Below are positions 19,618 through 27,073 of a DNA stretch of 64,000 nucleotides, piece after piece (position 1 is the stretch's first letter; each line of letters starts with the position of its first letter). The notes under the pieces were generated by a model that saw nothing but the letters and a program-made list of their open reading frames with translations, was not told where the DNA came from and made no database searches. The DNA comes from Flavobacterium weaverense (GTDB lineage Bacteria; Bacteroidota; Bacteroidia; Flavobacteriales; Flavobacteriaceae): positions 558,001 through 622,000 of the forward strand of contig NZ_REFH01000007.1 of assembly GCF_003688495.1 (NCBI RefSeq), given 5' to 3'. Both the position numbers and the translations under genes were made by a program.

Positions 19618-21108
19618 TTATTCGTGAATGTCTTTAGTTTTTGGAGCTGGTTTTGCTCTTAACTCTTTTACTTTGGCTGGAGTTACAACTGTTTTATTAT
19701 TACCCCAACTATTATATACATAAGTTAAAACATCAGCTACTTGATCATCAGTAAGGTTTTGACTAGTCATTACATTATTGAATTTTTTACCATTTACACT
19801 AATTTCCCCACTCAATCCGTGTAATACGGCATTCACTGCTCGGTCTGGATTAGCATTTAAATAATCTGATTTTGCTAATGGAGGGAAAGCGTTTGGTATA
19901 CCTTGTCCTTCTAATTGGTGACAAGCAGAACATGTTCTGTCGTATAATCCTTTACCAGAACTAATTTGTTCAGCAACTGTTTTTACTACAACAGCTTTTG
20001 CTGCACCATTTTCTTTTGGCATTGTTTGAATTGTTCCTCCTTCAGGTAAATAGATTCCTTCTTGGATTGTTCCAGAGTATACTTTCTTATTTTCATCTCC
20101 TTCAACTTTTAACATTCCTAAAGCTCCTTTGTTGAATGCTCTAAATATAGAGTGGTCAACTAAAATGAATGTACCAGGAACCTCAACTTTAAATTCTACA
20201 ATTGCAGCACCACCAGCTGGTATTAAAGTTGTTTGAACATTTTTATTAATTAAATCACCACCTTCAACATGCACTCTGTCAAATATTTCTCCAATTGCGT
20301 GAAAAGATGAAACTAAGTTTGGTCCACCATTACCCATAAAAATACGTACTGTTTCTCCTTTTTTAGCAGTCAACGACTTGTCTCCCGTTAAAGCTCCTAC
20401 TTTTCCATTAAATACAACATAGTCTGGTTGTTCTTTAATTGCTTTATTCATATCAAATGGTTGATTTCCTTGTTCGCCATAAGCTCCCTTAGTATAGAAA
20501 TCTCCTTGCATGATGTAGTATTCTTTATCAACTGGAGGTAAACCTCCTTCTGGTTCAACTAATATCAAACCGTACATTCCGTTTGCAATGTGCATTCCCA
20601 CAGGAGCTGTAGCACAGTGGTACACATATAAACCTGGGTTCAATGTTTTAAAACTAAAAACTTTCTCATGTCCTGGTGCAACAAGTGATGAAGTAGCTCC
20701 TCCACCTGGTCCTGTCACTGCATGTAAGTCAATATTGTGAGGCATTTTATTATCTGGATGATTTTTTAAGTGAAATTCCACTTCGTCACCAACACGTGTT
20801 CTAATAAAACTTCCAGGAACTGAACCACCAAATGTCCAATAGGTATATTTTACACCATCTACCATTTCGCCTTCTTGTTCTTTAATTTCCATATTAACCA
20901 CAAGTCTCATCGCAGGACGATCACCAACTGGTTTTGGAACGAAAGGTGGCGCAGTAAGTTCTGCCGTTTTCTGATCTTCCACTTTAATGCTTTCATAATA
21001 TTTCGCATCTTTATCTTCATTCTTTTTGCAAGAGAATAGTCCGATTGCGAGAAAAAGCATGATTGCAATTAGCTTACTTTTCTGGATTAAATTGAATTGC
21101 TTATTCAT
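19618..21108 (-). CDS. nirK: Copper nitrite reductase (class II, AniA-like) fused to cytochrome c
   Basis: 496 aa lipoprotein (lipobox LAIGLFSC, Cys 27) reducing nitrite to NO. Two cupredoxin domains hold all copper ligands: type 1 His124, Cys165, His173, Met178; type 2 His129, His164, His319; catalytic Asp127 and His270. The short Cys-to-His loop ([10 protein letters not shown]) is that of the Neisseria AniA class. From about residue 380 a c-type haem domain follows (CSACH, 393-397), so the enzyme can take electrons directly. Upstream (21144-21187) are a -7-like box, a dyad shared with norC and ric, and an FNR-type box, so nirK can be transcribed on its own as well as from norC. Confidence 0.96.
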   Translation of the reverse strand: MNKQFNLIQKSKLIAIMLFLAIGLFSCKKNEDKDAKYYESIKVEDQKTAELTAPPFVPKPVGDRPAMRLVVNMEIKEQEGEMVDGVKYTYWTFGGSVPGSFIRTRVGDEVEFHLKNHPDNKMPHNIDLHAVTGPGGGATSSLVAPGHEKVFSFKTLNPGLYVYHCATAPVGMHIANGMYGLILVEPEGGLPPVDKEYYIMQGDFYTKGAYGEQGNQPFDMNKAIKEQPDYVVFNGKVGALTGDKSLTAKKGETVRIFMGNGGPNLVSSFHAIGEIFDRVHVEGGDLINKNVQTTLIPAGGAAIVEFKVEVPGTFILVDHSIFRAFNKGALGMLKVEGDENKKVYSGTIQEGIYLPEGGTIQTMPKENGAAKAVVVKTVAEQISSGKGLYDRTCSACHQLEGQGIPNAFPPLAKSDYLNANPDRAVNAVLHGLSGEISVNGKKFNNVMTSQNLTDDQVADVLTYVYNSWGNNKTVVTPAKVKELRAKPAPKTKDIHE

Positions 21109-21143
21109 AATAATTAGGTTTGAGTTTATCTTAATTTATAGTG

Positions 21144-21151
21144 TAAAAGTA
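21144..21151 (-). promoter_or_regulatory. Candidate -7 box of nirK (TACTTTTA)
   Basis: Matches TAnnTTTG at all defined positions but the last. It lies 36 bases before the nirK start. Its 3' end is 36.5 bp from the centre of the FNR-type box, the same distance as at norC. Confidence 0.5.
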
Positions 21152-21171
21152 GGGGATAGTTCGGTCCTTTA
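21150..21171. promoter_or_regulatory. NO-regulon dyad operator, nirK copy
   Basis: On the + strand it contains GATA-N6-GTCCTTTA, like the copies at 26816-26837 (norC) and 27001-27022 (ric). It sits just upstream of the candidate nirK -7 box and 2 bases from the FNR-type box. It is the most diverged copy in the middle six bases. Confidence 0.55.
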
Positions 21172-21173
21172 TT

Positions 21174-21187
21174 ATGACATTTATCAT
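21174..21187. promoter_or_regulatory. FNR/CRP-type box upstream of nirK
   Basis: ATGACATTTATCAT, i.e. ATGAY-N4-ATCAT. It resembles the TTGAT-N4-ATCAA site of FNR/DNR-type regulators and the perfect ATGAT-N4-ATCAT at 26879-26892. It is 66 bases upstream of the nirK ATG. Confidence 0.6.
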
Positions 21188-21202
21188 GTTTTTAACTTTT
21201 TT

Positions 21203-21454
21203 TTAGGAATTGTTTATAAGTAAGAGAATGGGCGTAATAATTAGAAATAAAACAAAAATTACGCTCACTTTCCAGAACGCATTTGCCTTTTTTAATTCCA
21301 TAAATTGGAAGGCTACTATAATAAATTTAAAAGCTGATGCTACTAATATCAGGTTAACAGCAACATTAGTAATACTTGTATAATTGGATAAAAACGCAGT
21401 GGTAACGGTTAATATAATTAATAATCCGTAATTTAATAAAAGTGTCTTTTTCAT
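21203..21454 (-). CDS. Small membrane protein, cytochrome oxidase subunit IV-like (NorF position)
   Basis: 83 aa from the ATG giving MKKTLLLNYGLLIILTVTTA. A start 14 codons earlier would overlap norE by 40 bases, whereas this ATG lies 2 bases after the norE stop. Three hydrophobic segments are visible: LLNYGLLIILTVTTAFL, VAVNLILVASAFKFIIVAFQFMEL and WKVSVIFVLFLIITPILLL. The pattern of a short TM protein with an FxxMELKKAN loop fits the cytochrome c oxidase subunit IV/CyoD-like family. Beside norE it occupies the place of NorF, an accessory of NO reductase. Confidence 0.75.
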   Translation of the reverse strand: MKKTLLLNYGLLIILTVTTAFLSNYTSITNVAVNLILVASAFKFIIVAFQFMELKKANAFWKVSVIFVLFLIITPILLLINNS

Positions 21455-21456
21455 AA

Positions 21457-22038
21457 CTAAAAGATTAAATAGAGAACAGGAAAGAGTAGAAGCCAAATTA
21501 AATCACACATGTGCCAGAACGCAGCACAGGCTTCGACATCTGCAACTTCGGTATCAGAGTTATTTTTCATCATTCCGTGGTTTGTCCAAACTAAAATTAC
21601 TAATCCCATAACAACGTGGATTAAATGGAAGCCGGTCAATAGCCAATAAAACGCAAAAAAAGTATTGCTATCTATTGTGATTCCAGATTCAATTTTATGA
21701 TAATATTCAATACTTTTTAATATTAAAAAAAGTACTCCTCCAAGCATTGTTAACTTAAAATATAGTGAGGACTTTTTTAAGTTTTTCTCTTTGAATTCGT
21801 GAACAGCATTAGCCATAAAAAAACCGCTTGTTAGCAGAAAAACTGTGTTAACAGCACCAAAAGTACTATTAAGTTGCAAGCGAGATTGATGAAACAGCGA
21901 CGGTTCTTCACTACCGTAGATTGCAAATGCTATTAGAGCCATTCCAAAAGTTATGAGTTCAAGAAAGATAATAATCCACATTAATATGCCTCCGGGTGGA
22001 AAATATAAATTTTTATAATTGATCTTAACTGTGTTCAT
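21457..22038 (-). CDS. norE: Cytochrome c oxidase subunit III-like protein (NorE-like)
   Basis: 193 aa with five hydrophobic helices: GGILMWIIIFLELITFGMALIAF, LNSTFGAVNTVFLLTSGFFMANAVHEF, LTMLGGVLFLILKSIEYY, FFAFYWLLTGFHLIHVVMGLVIL and WHMCDLIWLLLFPVLYLIF. The HEF and GFHLIHV motifs are those of haem-copper oxidase subunit III. Such a protein inside a nor cluster without a subunit I/II pair is called NorE and helps full NO reductase activity. It is followed at 2 bases by the small subunit IV-like gene. Confidence 0.85.
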   Translation of the reverse strand: MNTVKINYKNLYFPPGGILMWIIIFLELITFGMALIAFAIYGSEEPSLFHQSRLQLNSTFGAVNTVFLLTSGFFMANAVHEFKEKNLKKSSLYFKLTMLGGVLFLILKSIEYYHKIESGITIDSNTFFAFYWLLTGFHLIHVVMGLVILVWTNHGMMKNNSDTEVADVEACAAFWHMCDLIWLLLFPVLYLIF

Positions 22039-22117
22039 TTTATAATTGATTTTAGTGCTATTTAAAAACTAGATATTGGAATGATAAATTAACTCTAAAA
22101 GTATCTTTCTTTTAAAT

Positions 22118-23893
22118 CTATTTTTGATGTTTTATTTTTTCATATAACTTAACCAGCGATTGCAATAATTCTACTGGAGTCGTTAAAATTTGATAATGAT
22201 TTTGCCCGAACATTTGAGGTAAATAATATTTAGCTTGTGCTTCAATCGCTAAGGCATAGGAATTAATATTCCTTTTATTCAGTTCACGAAGTGCTTGTTT
22301 TACGTCATTTACTCCATATTCACCTTCATATTTATCATAGTCGTTTGGCTTTCCATCAGAGATCAGTATTACCCATTTATTTTTAGTATTTCTGGTGTCT
22401 AGTCGCGCACCCGCATGTCTTAAAGCAGCACCAATTCTGGTATAGCCACTAGGTTCAATCGCTCCAATCTTATGTTTTGCAGTATTCCAGTTTTCGTCAA
22501 AATCTTTAATTGTTAAATATGTAGAGAAATTTCGCGTTTTTGAATAAAAGCTGTCGATTGAAAAATCAATATTAAATTCATTTAAGATTTCACCAAAAAG
22601 AATTGAAACTTCTTTTTCCACATCAATTACTCGATTTCCTGCTGCGTAGCCATCACTAGAAAGACTTATGTCTAAAAGAATTAAAATGGATAAATCTTTA
22701 TCTTTTTTTCTATTCGAAATATACACGTTTTCTGATGGATTGCGTTTAGAGTGTACATCGACATATAAATCAGTGATTGCATCAATATCAAATTCGTCAC
22801 CTTGTAATTGTCGCTTTTGCTGCTGCATACGATTATTAACGTTCGTCAACATTTTTCGCAAGCCTAATAAAGTTGAAGCATTTTTTGCAATTGTTTTTTT
22901 GTAATAATCGCGATCTGTTTTTTGCTGTGACTTTGGATATACTTTACAGAAGTTTTCCTTGTAAATGCGTTTGCTAAAATCCCATTCGCTGTAGGTAAGA
23001 TGAAAACCTTTAGAATCAATTTCTGCACTTTCAGAAATGGAAGTATTCTCTACGAAGTCTGATTGGTAAACAGAATGTGCCGTGTCATCAACTCGCACTG
23101 TATATTTCATGTTCAGTTCTTCTAACGCTTCTTGATGTTCTTCTAGTTCGTCTGATCCATCAAAGTCTCGCCAAGTTCCATTGAATTCTTCTGCGGTTTC
23201 AGCTTTTTCAAAATTGTGAAGTAATACATAATCTTCTTGTTGTTTTTTATCTAATTCAACTGTGATTACTTCCTCAACGGCATTTGAATTCAAAGTGGTT
23301 AACGGTTTGTGTTCGTTTGCTTTTTTAGTTAAATCAGAGAAGTTTTCTAAAACAGAATCTGATTTTACTTCTTTATCATTTTGCATCCATTTTCCATATA
23401 TCCAGGAGTAATCAGCTGCTATTTTTTCAATTGCTTGTTGGAAATAATGGTGTTTTAATTGAGTGTGAAAATTTTTATCGATCGAAAATTCTTCAAATAA
23501 AACAGTCAAAACATCATTAGAAGTTTCAAATGCTTTTTGTTGGGATAGGAGTAAAGGTTGCTCTTTTTCTAAGTAATTCCAGTTTAAATTTAAACGCTGT
23601 TGAACGCTTAAATATAAAACTCGGAAGAGGTAAAATGTAAAGTTTTCCTCTTTAGTAGGCAAAGCACTGAAAGAAATTGGAAGGAAGAAATTATTATTTT
23701 TATAACCGCCTTCACGTTCAGCAGGGAAGATTTCAATTGGATTCCCTGTTAAAGCTCTAGCTAAAATAGTCAATCTAGGTTTGATGTTATCAAGAGTAAC
23801 TGTTCTCGCAATAATTTCAGGACTGATTTTTCTGCTTTTCTTTAAGTGTTTAAAGAACTTTCCAACTATATATTCATCTATTTCGAATCCCAT
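22118..23893 (-). CDS. norD: NO reductase activation protein NorD (VWA domain)
   Basis: 591 aa. The N-terminal part is helical and poorly conserved. A C-terminal von Willebrand A domain (about 395-585) carries the MIDAS motif LLDISLSSDGYAAG (DxSxS) and ends WVILISDGKPNDYDKYEGEYG. NorD works with the AAA ATPase NorQ as a chaperone pair that inserts the non-haem iron into NorB. The start is separated from norQ by a 153-base gap filled almost entirely by a heptad-repeat element (23899-24043). Confidence 0.92.
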   Translation of the reverse strand: MGFEIDEYIVGKFFKHLKKSRKISPEIIARTVTLDNIKPRLTILARALTGNPIEIFPAEREGGYKNNNFFLPISFSALPTKEENFTFYLFRVLYLSVQQRLNLNWNYLEKEQPLLLSQQKAFETSNDVLTVLFEEFSIDKNFHTQLKHHYFQQAIEKIAADYSWIYGKWMQNDKEVKSDSVLENFSDLTKKANEHKPLTTLNSNAVEEVITVELDKKQQEDYVLLHNFEKAETAEEFNGTWRDFDGSDELEEHQEALEELNMKYTVRVDDTAHSVYQSDFVENTSISESAEIDSKGFHLTYSEWDFSKRIYKENFCKVYPKSQQKTDRDYYKKTIAKNASTLLGLRKMLTNVNNRMQQQKRQLQGDEFDIDAITDLYVDVHSKRNPSENVYISNRKKDKDLSILILLDISLSSDGYAAGNRVIDVEKEVSILFGEILNEFNIDFSIDSFYSKTRNFSTYLTIKDFDENWNTAKHKIGAIEPSGYTRIGAALRHAGARLDTRNTKNKWVILISDGKPNDYDKYEGEYGVNDVKQALRELNKRNINSYALAIEAQAKYYLPQMFGQNHYQILTTPVELLQSLVKLYEKIKHQK

Positions 23894-23898
23894 AATTT

Positions 23899-24043
23899 TA
23901 GTATTCAGTGTTCAGTGTTCAGTGTTCAGTGTTCAGTGTTCAGTAGTCAGTTTTCAGTATTCCGTATTTAGTGATCAGCTTTCAGTTTAAAATTCTATTT
24001 CACGGCGTTCAACTGAACACTACAAACTGTTAACTGAATACTA
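23899..24043. repeat. Heptad tandem repeat within an imperfect inverted-repeat element
   Basis: From 23904 to about 23987 the sequence is read as 12 consecutive 7-mers: five exact TTCAGTG, then TTCAGTA, GTCAGTT, TTCAGTA and four more degenerate units. The outer ends TAGTATTCAG (23899-23908) and CTGAATACTA (24034-24043) are exact complements, and the right side (TGAACAC, ACTGTTAACTGAA) repeats the theme inverted. The element fills the norQ-norD gap and would form a long hairpin in the mRNA. The type is a non-coding extragenic repeat; its role is unknown. Confidence 0.8.
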
Positions 24044-24046
24044 TTT

Positions 24047-24826
24047 TTATATCATCAAATCACATAAGTCCTTTAATGCCTGTACGGTCTGTAAGTCATC
24101 TGATAGCGGTTCCACTATTGCAACGTGAACAGATAAACGCTTTGGAAGACCAGAGCAAATAATTTTAGCGGCGTCAATTAAAAGTCGTGTTGAGACAGTT
24201 TCTGTTAGACCTAACTCAGTTAAATTTCTAATTTTGTTACCAATCGCTACTAACTTTTTAGCAGTATCAAAATCTATTTGAGTTTCATTAACTAAAATTT
24301 CTATTTCTACTTTAGACTCAGGATATTCAAATGCTACAGCAATAAAGCGCTGGCGAGTAGAAGGTTTAAGTTCTTTAAAACCGCGCTGGTAACCTGGATT
24401 AAAAGAAGCGACTAACATGAAATCTTTATGCGCTTTTACGGTTTCACCTAATTTGTCTATAAATAATTCTCGTCTGTGATCTGTGAGAGAGTGAATCGCT
24501 ACGATGACATCTGGACGTGCTTCTGCAACTTCATCAAGATAAATGATCGCTCCTTCTTTCACGGCATTAGTTAATGGACCATCAAGCCAAACAGTTTCTG
24601 CACCTTTAATAATAAAACGACCTATTAAATCAGTAGAAGAAGTCTCTTCGTGACAGCTAATGGTTATAATTTTCTTATTTAATTGATGCGCCATGTATTC
24701 CACAAAGCGTGATTTTCCTGTTCCAGTAGGGCCTTTTAATAAAAAAGGAATTTTGTTTTGGTAAGCATGATTAAAGACCTCTATTTCTTTACCAACAGGA
24801 TGATAGTACGGTGTGTTTTCTAACAT
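24047..24826 (-). CDS. norQ: MoxR/CbbQ-type AAA+ ATPase NorQ
   Basis: 259 aa with Walker A KGPTGTGKSRFVEYMA, Walker B AIIYLDEVAEARPDV, sensor FMLVASFNPGYQRGFKELKP and the arginine-finger region STRQRFIAVAF. This is the CbbQ/NirQ/NorQ group, in which a hexameric ATPase with a VWA partner (NorD, downstream) remodels a target enzyme; here it activates NO reductase. The gap to norB holds a 67-base inverted repeat (24850-24916). Confidence 0.94.
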   Translation of the reverse strand: MLENTPYYHPVGKEIEVFNHAYQNKIPFLLKGPTGTGKSRFVEYMAHQLNKKIITISCHEETSSTDLIGRFIIKGAETVWLDGPLTNAVKEGAIIYLDEVAEARPDVIVAIHSLTDHRRELFIDKLGETVKAHKDFMLVASFNPGYQRGFKELKPSTRQRFIAVAFEYPESKVEIEILVNETQIDFDTAKKLVAIGNKIRNLTELGLTETVSTRLLIDAAKIICSGLPKRLSVHVAIVEPLSDDLQTVQALKDLCDLMI

Positions 24827-24849
24827 TTTATTTTACTTTTAAAAATAAA

Positions 24850-24916
24850 CCAGAATGCGGTAACAGTTGTTTTTTCGGAAATGCAAATCTTAAAAACGGT
24901 CGTTATAGCATTCTGG
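24850..24916. repeat. 67-base imperfect inverted repeat between norB and norQ
   Basis: The ends CCAGAATGC and GCATTCTGG are exact complements. Further in, TAAC/GTTA and GTTTTT/AAAAAC also pair, giving a long interrupted hairpin. It is 60 bases after the norB stop and 23 bases before the norQ start. No T run follows, so it is not a classic terminator. It may affect mRNA processing between norCB and norQD. Confidence 0.65.
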
Positions 24917-24976
24917 AAATATTATTTTAAACTTTCAGTTCAAAGAGTCTCTTTTGAAATTTCTATTTATTAGCAG

Positions 24977-26326
24977 CTAATCGTTACTGTCATTTTCAGC
25001 GAGCAAAGCTTCATCTGTAGGAAGTCCGTATTTGACAAAATCATAAATAAATAATCCTATTCCAATAGTGAACATTGTGGCGCAAATAAGAAGAACAACA
25101 AAGTGAATACTGATTTCATTTTGAACATCCATAAAATCCATTTTCATTTTGCGCTCCATGTAAACTTGTGCCACACCAGCAACACCAAATGCAACAGTCA
25201 TTCCCAGAATTCCGATATTGGACAACCAGAAAGCTGCCATTCCCTGTGAACTTTCATAACGTTTACGTCCAGTTAAATTAGGCAACGCATAGCTAATAAT
25301 TGCTAACACAATCATTGCATAAGCACCCCAAAAAGCGTAATGTGCATGCATAGCTGTCACCAATGTTCCGTGAGTATACAAGTTTGTTTGTGGTAAAGTA
25401 TGAGCAAAACCTAATAAACCAGCACCTACAAAAGATACGATAGCTGAACCTATTGTCCAGAATAAAGCAATTTTATTAGGATGACTTTTTTCTCCCTTTC
25501 TATACATGTTCACGGCAAATAATGCCATGGCTAAGAAAGCTAAAGGTTCTAATGCTGAGAAAATTCCACCTACAACTAACCATATTTTATTCACTCCAAT
25601 GTAGTAGTAGTGGTGACCAGTTCCTAGAACTCCAGAAAGAAAAGTAAGTCCAACAATTACGTACAACCATTTTTCAATCACTTCTCGATCAACTCCTGTC
25701 AATTTTATAAGTAAGAACGAAAGGATACCTCCCATAATTAATTCCCAAACACCTTCAACCCACAAGTGAACTACCCACCAGCGAAAGAATGAATCCATTA
25801 CTTGGCTATCAAACCAAATCATTCCAGGAATATACAGCAGTGCTGCAAATAAAAGACCCATAGTAAGTATCAGTGCAGTCGTTGTTTGGCGTTTTCCTTT
25901 AAATAAAGTTCCTAATATTATTCCTAGGAAAAGCAACACATTAATAACTACTAAATAATCTAATTCTCTAGGGATTTCAAGGAATTTTCTTCCTTCCCAG
26001 TGATTAAAGTGAAAGCCAACGATTGCTACAACTCCTACAACAGCTAAAGATATTAGCTGCACATAAGCCCATTTTACACTTATTAATTCGCGTTGCGCTT
26101 CTTCAGGAATGATATAATAGGCGGCTCCCATGAATCCAGTTAATAGCCAAACAACAAGTAAATTAGTATGTACAGCTCTTGCCGTATTAAAGGGGATAAT
26201 TTCGTGTAAGCCTTGCAATCCAATGCGGTCAAAGCCCATAATAAAGCCATAAATAATTTGTAGCGAGAACAAAAGCATGCACAAGGCAAAGAACCAATAG
26301 GCTACTTTTTGTGATTTAAATTTCAT
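24977..26326 (-). CDS. norB: Nitric oxide reductase, large (haem b/non-haem iron) subunit NorB
   Basis: 449 aa, about 12 helices, reducing 2 NO to N2O. Metal ligands visible: ARAVHTN (low-spin haem His), VVHLWVEGVWELIMGG (Fe-B His plus the conserved Glu residues of NORs), GTGHHYYYIG (Fe-B His pair) and HGTLVTAMHAHYAFWG (haem b3 and b His). The absence of an N-terminal quinol-oxidase extension and the partner norC 16 bases upstream identify it as the cytochrome-c-dependent cNOR type. Confidence 0.96.
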   Translation of the reverse strand: MKFKSQKVAYWFFALCMLLFSLQIIYGFIMGFDRIGLQGLHEIIPFNTARAVHTNLLVVWLLTGFMGAAYYIIPEEAQRELISVKWAYVQLISLAVVGVVAIVGFHFNHWEGRKFLEIPRELDYLVVINVLLFLGIILGTLFKGKRQTTTALILTMGLLFAALLYIPGMIWFDSQVMDSFFRWWVVHLWVEGVWELIMGGILSFLLIKLTGVDREVIEKWLYVIVGLTFLSGVLGTGHHYYYIGVNKIWLVVGGIFSALEPLAFLAMALFAVNMYRKGEKSHPNKIALFWTIGSAIVSFVGAGLLGFAHTLPQTNLYTHGTLVTAMHAHYAFWGAYAMIVLAIISYALPNLTGRKRYESSQGMAAFWLSNIGILGMTVAFGVAGVAQVYMERKMKMDFMDVQNEISIHFVVLLICATMFTIGIGLFIYDFVKYGLPTDEALLAENDSND

Positions 26327-26342
26327 ATTTATATATTTTAGA

Positions 26343-26777
26343 TTATTCTTCGTCTTTCGCTAATGGCGATACTATTCTATCAAAACCATTTAAGTCAATT
26401 TTGCCAATCCATTCGAAGTAAGCGACCATTGCATTGGCGTCAGCTTCGCTCATTTTGTATGCAACCATTTTTCTGCCTTTAGGATTCCATGGAACTGGTG
26501 ACATTAGAACTGCTTTGACGTAACCTTCACCGCGACGTTCTAATACCTTTGTAAGTTCAGGTGCATAATAGCCTCCTTCACCCATAATGCTGTGGCAACC
26601 CATACAATTGTTTTGTTCCCAAATTTCTTTTCCTCTCACTACTTCTTTTGTAATCTTACCATAGTTGGTTTGATCGTTTCGGGGCATGAACGAATAAATA
26701 GTCAATCCTATAAAGATTAAAAAGGTGACTAGTGTTCCTCCCAAAAAAAATGCTCTTGCTTGTGATTTTGAAAGCAT
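26343..26777 (-). CDS. norC: Nitric oxide reductase cytochrome c subunit NorC
   Basis: 144 aa. One N-terminal membrane anchor (FFLGGTLVTFLIFIGLTIYSF) and one class I cytochrome c domain with haem site NNCMGCHSIMGEGG and axial Met in GRKMVAYKMSEAD. It feeds electrons to NorB. It is the first gene of the minus-strand nor/nir run. Upstream lie a shared dyad operator (26816-26837), a -7-like element (26849-26855) and a perfect ATGAT-N4-ATCAT box (26879-26892). Confidence 0.95.
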   Translation of the reverse strand: MLSKSQARAFFLGGTLVTFLIFIGLTIYSFMPRNDQTNYGKITKEVVRGKEIWEQNNCMGCHSIMGEGGYYAPELTKVLERRGEGYVKAVLMSPVPWNPKGRKMVAYKMSEADANAMVAYFEWIGKIDLNGFDRIVSPLAKDEE

Positions 26778-26815
26778 AATTATCAGTTTTTGTTAGTTAA
26801 TAATTTTTTTTACTA

Positions 26816-26837
26816 TAAAGGACAATTTTATCTTTTA
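26816..26837. promoter_or_regulatory. NO-regulon dyad operator, norC copy
   Basis: On the minus strand it contains GATA-N6-GTCCTTTA. It matches the ric copy (27001-27022) at 19 of 22 positions when compared in the same orientation. It is 39 bases upstream of the norC ATG, apparently downstream of the probable start point, where a bound repressor would block elongation. Confidence 0.65.
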
Positions 26838-26848
26838 TGTAGTTACTG

Positions 26849-26855
26849 CAAATTA
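26849..26855 (-). promoter_or_regulatory. Candidate -7 element of norC (TAATTTG)
   Basis: TAATTTG has the TA and TTTG parts of the consensus but a spacer one base short. Its 3' end is 36.5 bp from the centre of the FNR-type box, as at nirK. A start point near 26843 would put that box around -42. Confidence 0.4.
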
Positions 26856-26878
26856 CCAGCATAAATTATTTTAAAAAC

Positions 26879-26892
26879 ATGATATAAATCAT
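26879..26892. promoter_or_regulatory. FNR/CRP-type box upstream of norC
   Basis: ATGATATAAATCAT: perfect half-sites ATGAT-N4-ATCAT. Similar to FNR/DNR/HcpR sites. It is in the norC-ric divergent region and is matched by the nirK site at 21174-21187. Confidence 0.65.
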
Positions 26893-27000
26893 TTTTTTTA
26901 TATTTTTTAAATAAAATATTAATTTACAAAATAGTAAAAAATTTGGATTGTAATTAGCTGTAAATCATATTTCTATAAATTAATAATAATTCAATTTTTA

Positions 27001-27022
27001 TTAAGGATAAATTTGTCCTTTA
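27001..27022. promoter_or_regulatory. NO-regulon dyad operator, ric copy
   Basis: Near-perfect dyad: AAGGAT-AAATTT-GTCCTT (27003-27020). It carries the GATA-N6-GTCCTTTA core and has the size and symmetry of NsrR-type sites. It overlaps the expected -33 region of the ric promoter (TTTG at 27012-27015, about 20 bases before the -7 box), the position of a repressor site. Confidence 0.7.
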
Positions 27023-27035
27023 TTCAAAATAGTAT

Positions 27036-27043
27036 TAAATTTG
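27036..27043 (+). promoter_or_regulatory. -7 promoter box (TAAATTTG) of ric
   Basis: Exact TAnnTTTG, with TTTG 20 bases upstream as a -33 element. The ATG follows 30 bases later. Confidence 0.65.
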
Positions 27044-27073
27044 TAAAAACATTTCAACATAAAAATAATAATT

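Noticed and set aside
23899..24043. CRISPR-like short tandem repeat
   Set aside because: Units are 7 bases with no spacers, and no cas genes are present; it is a simple degenerate tandem repeat.
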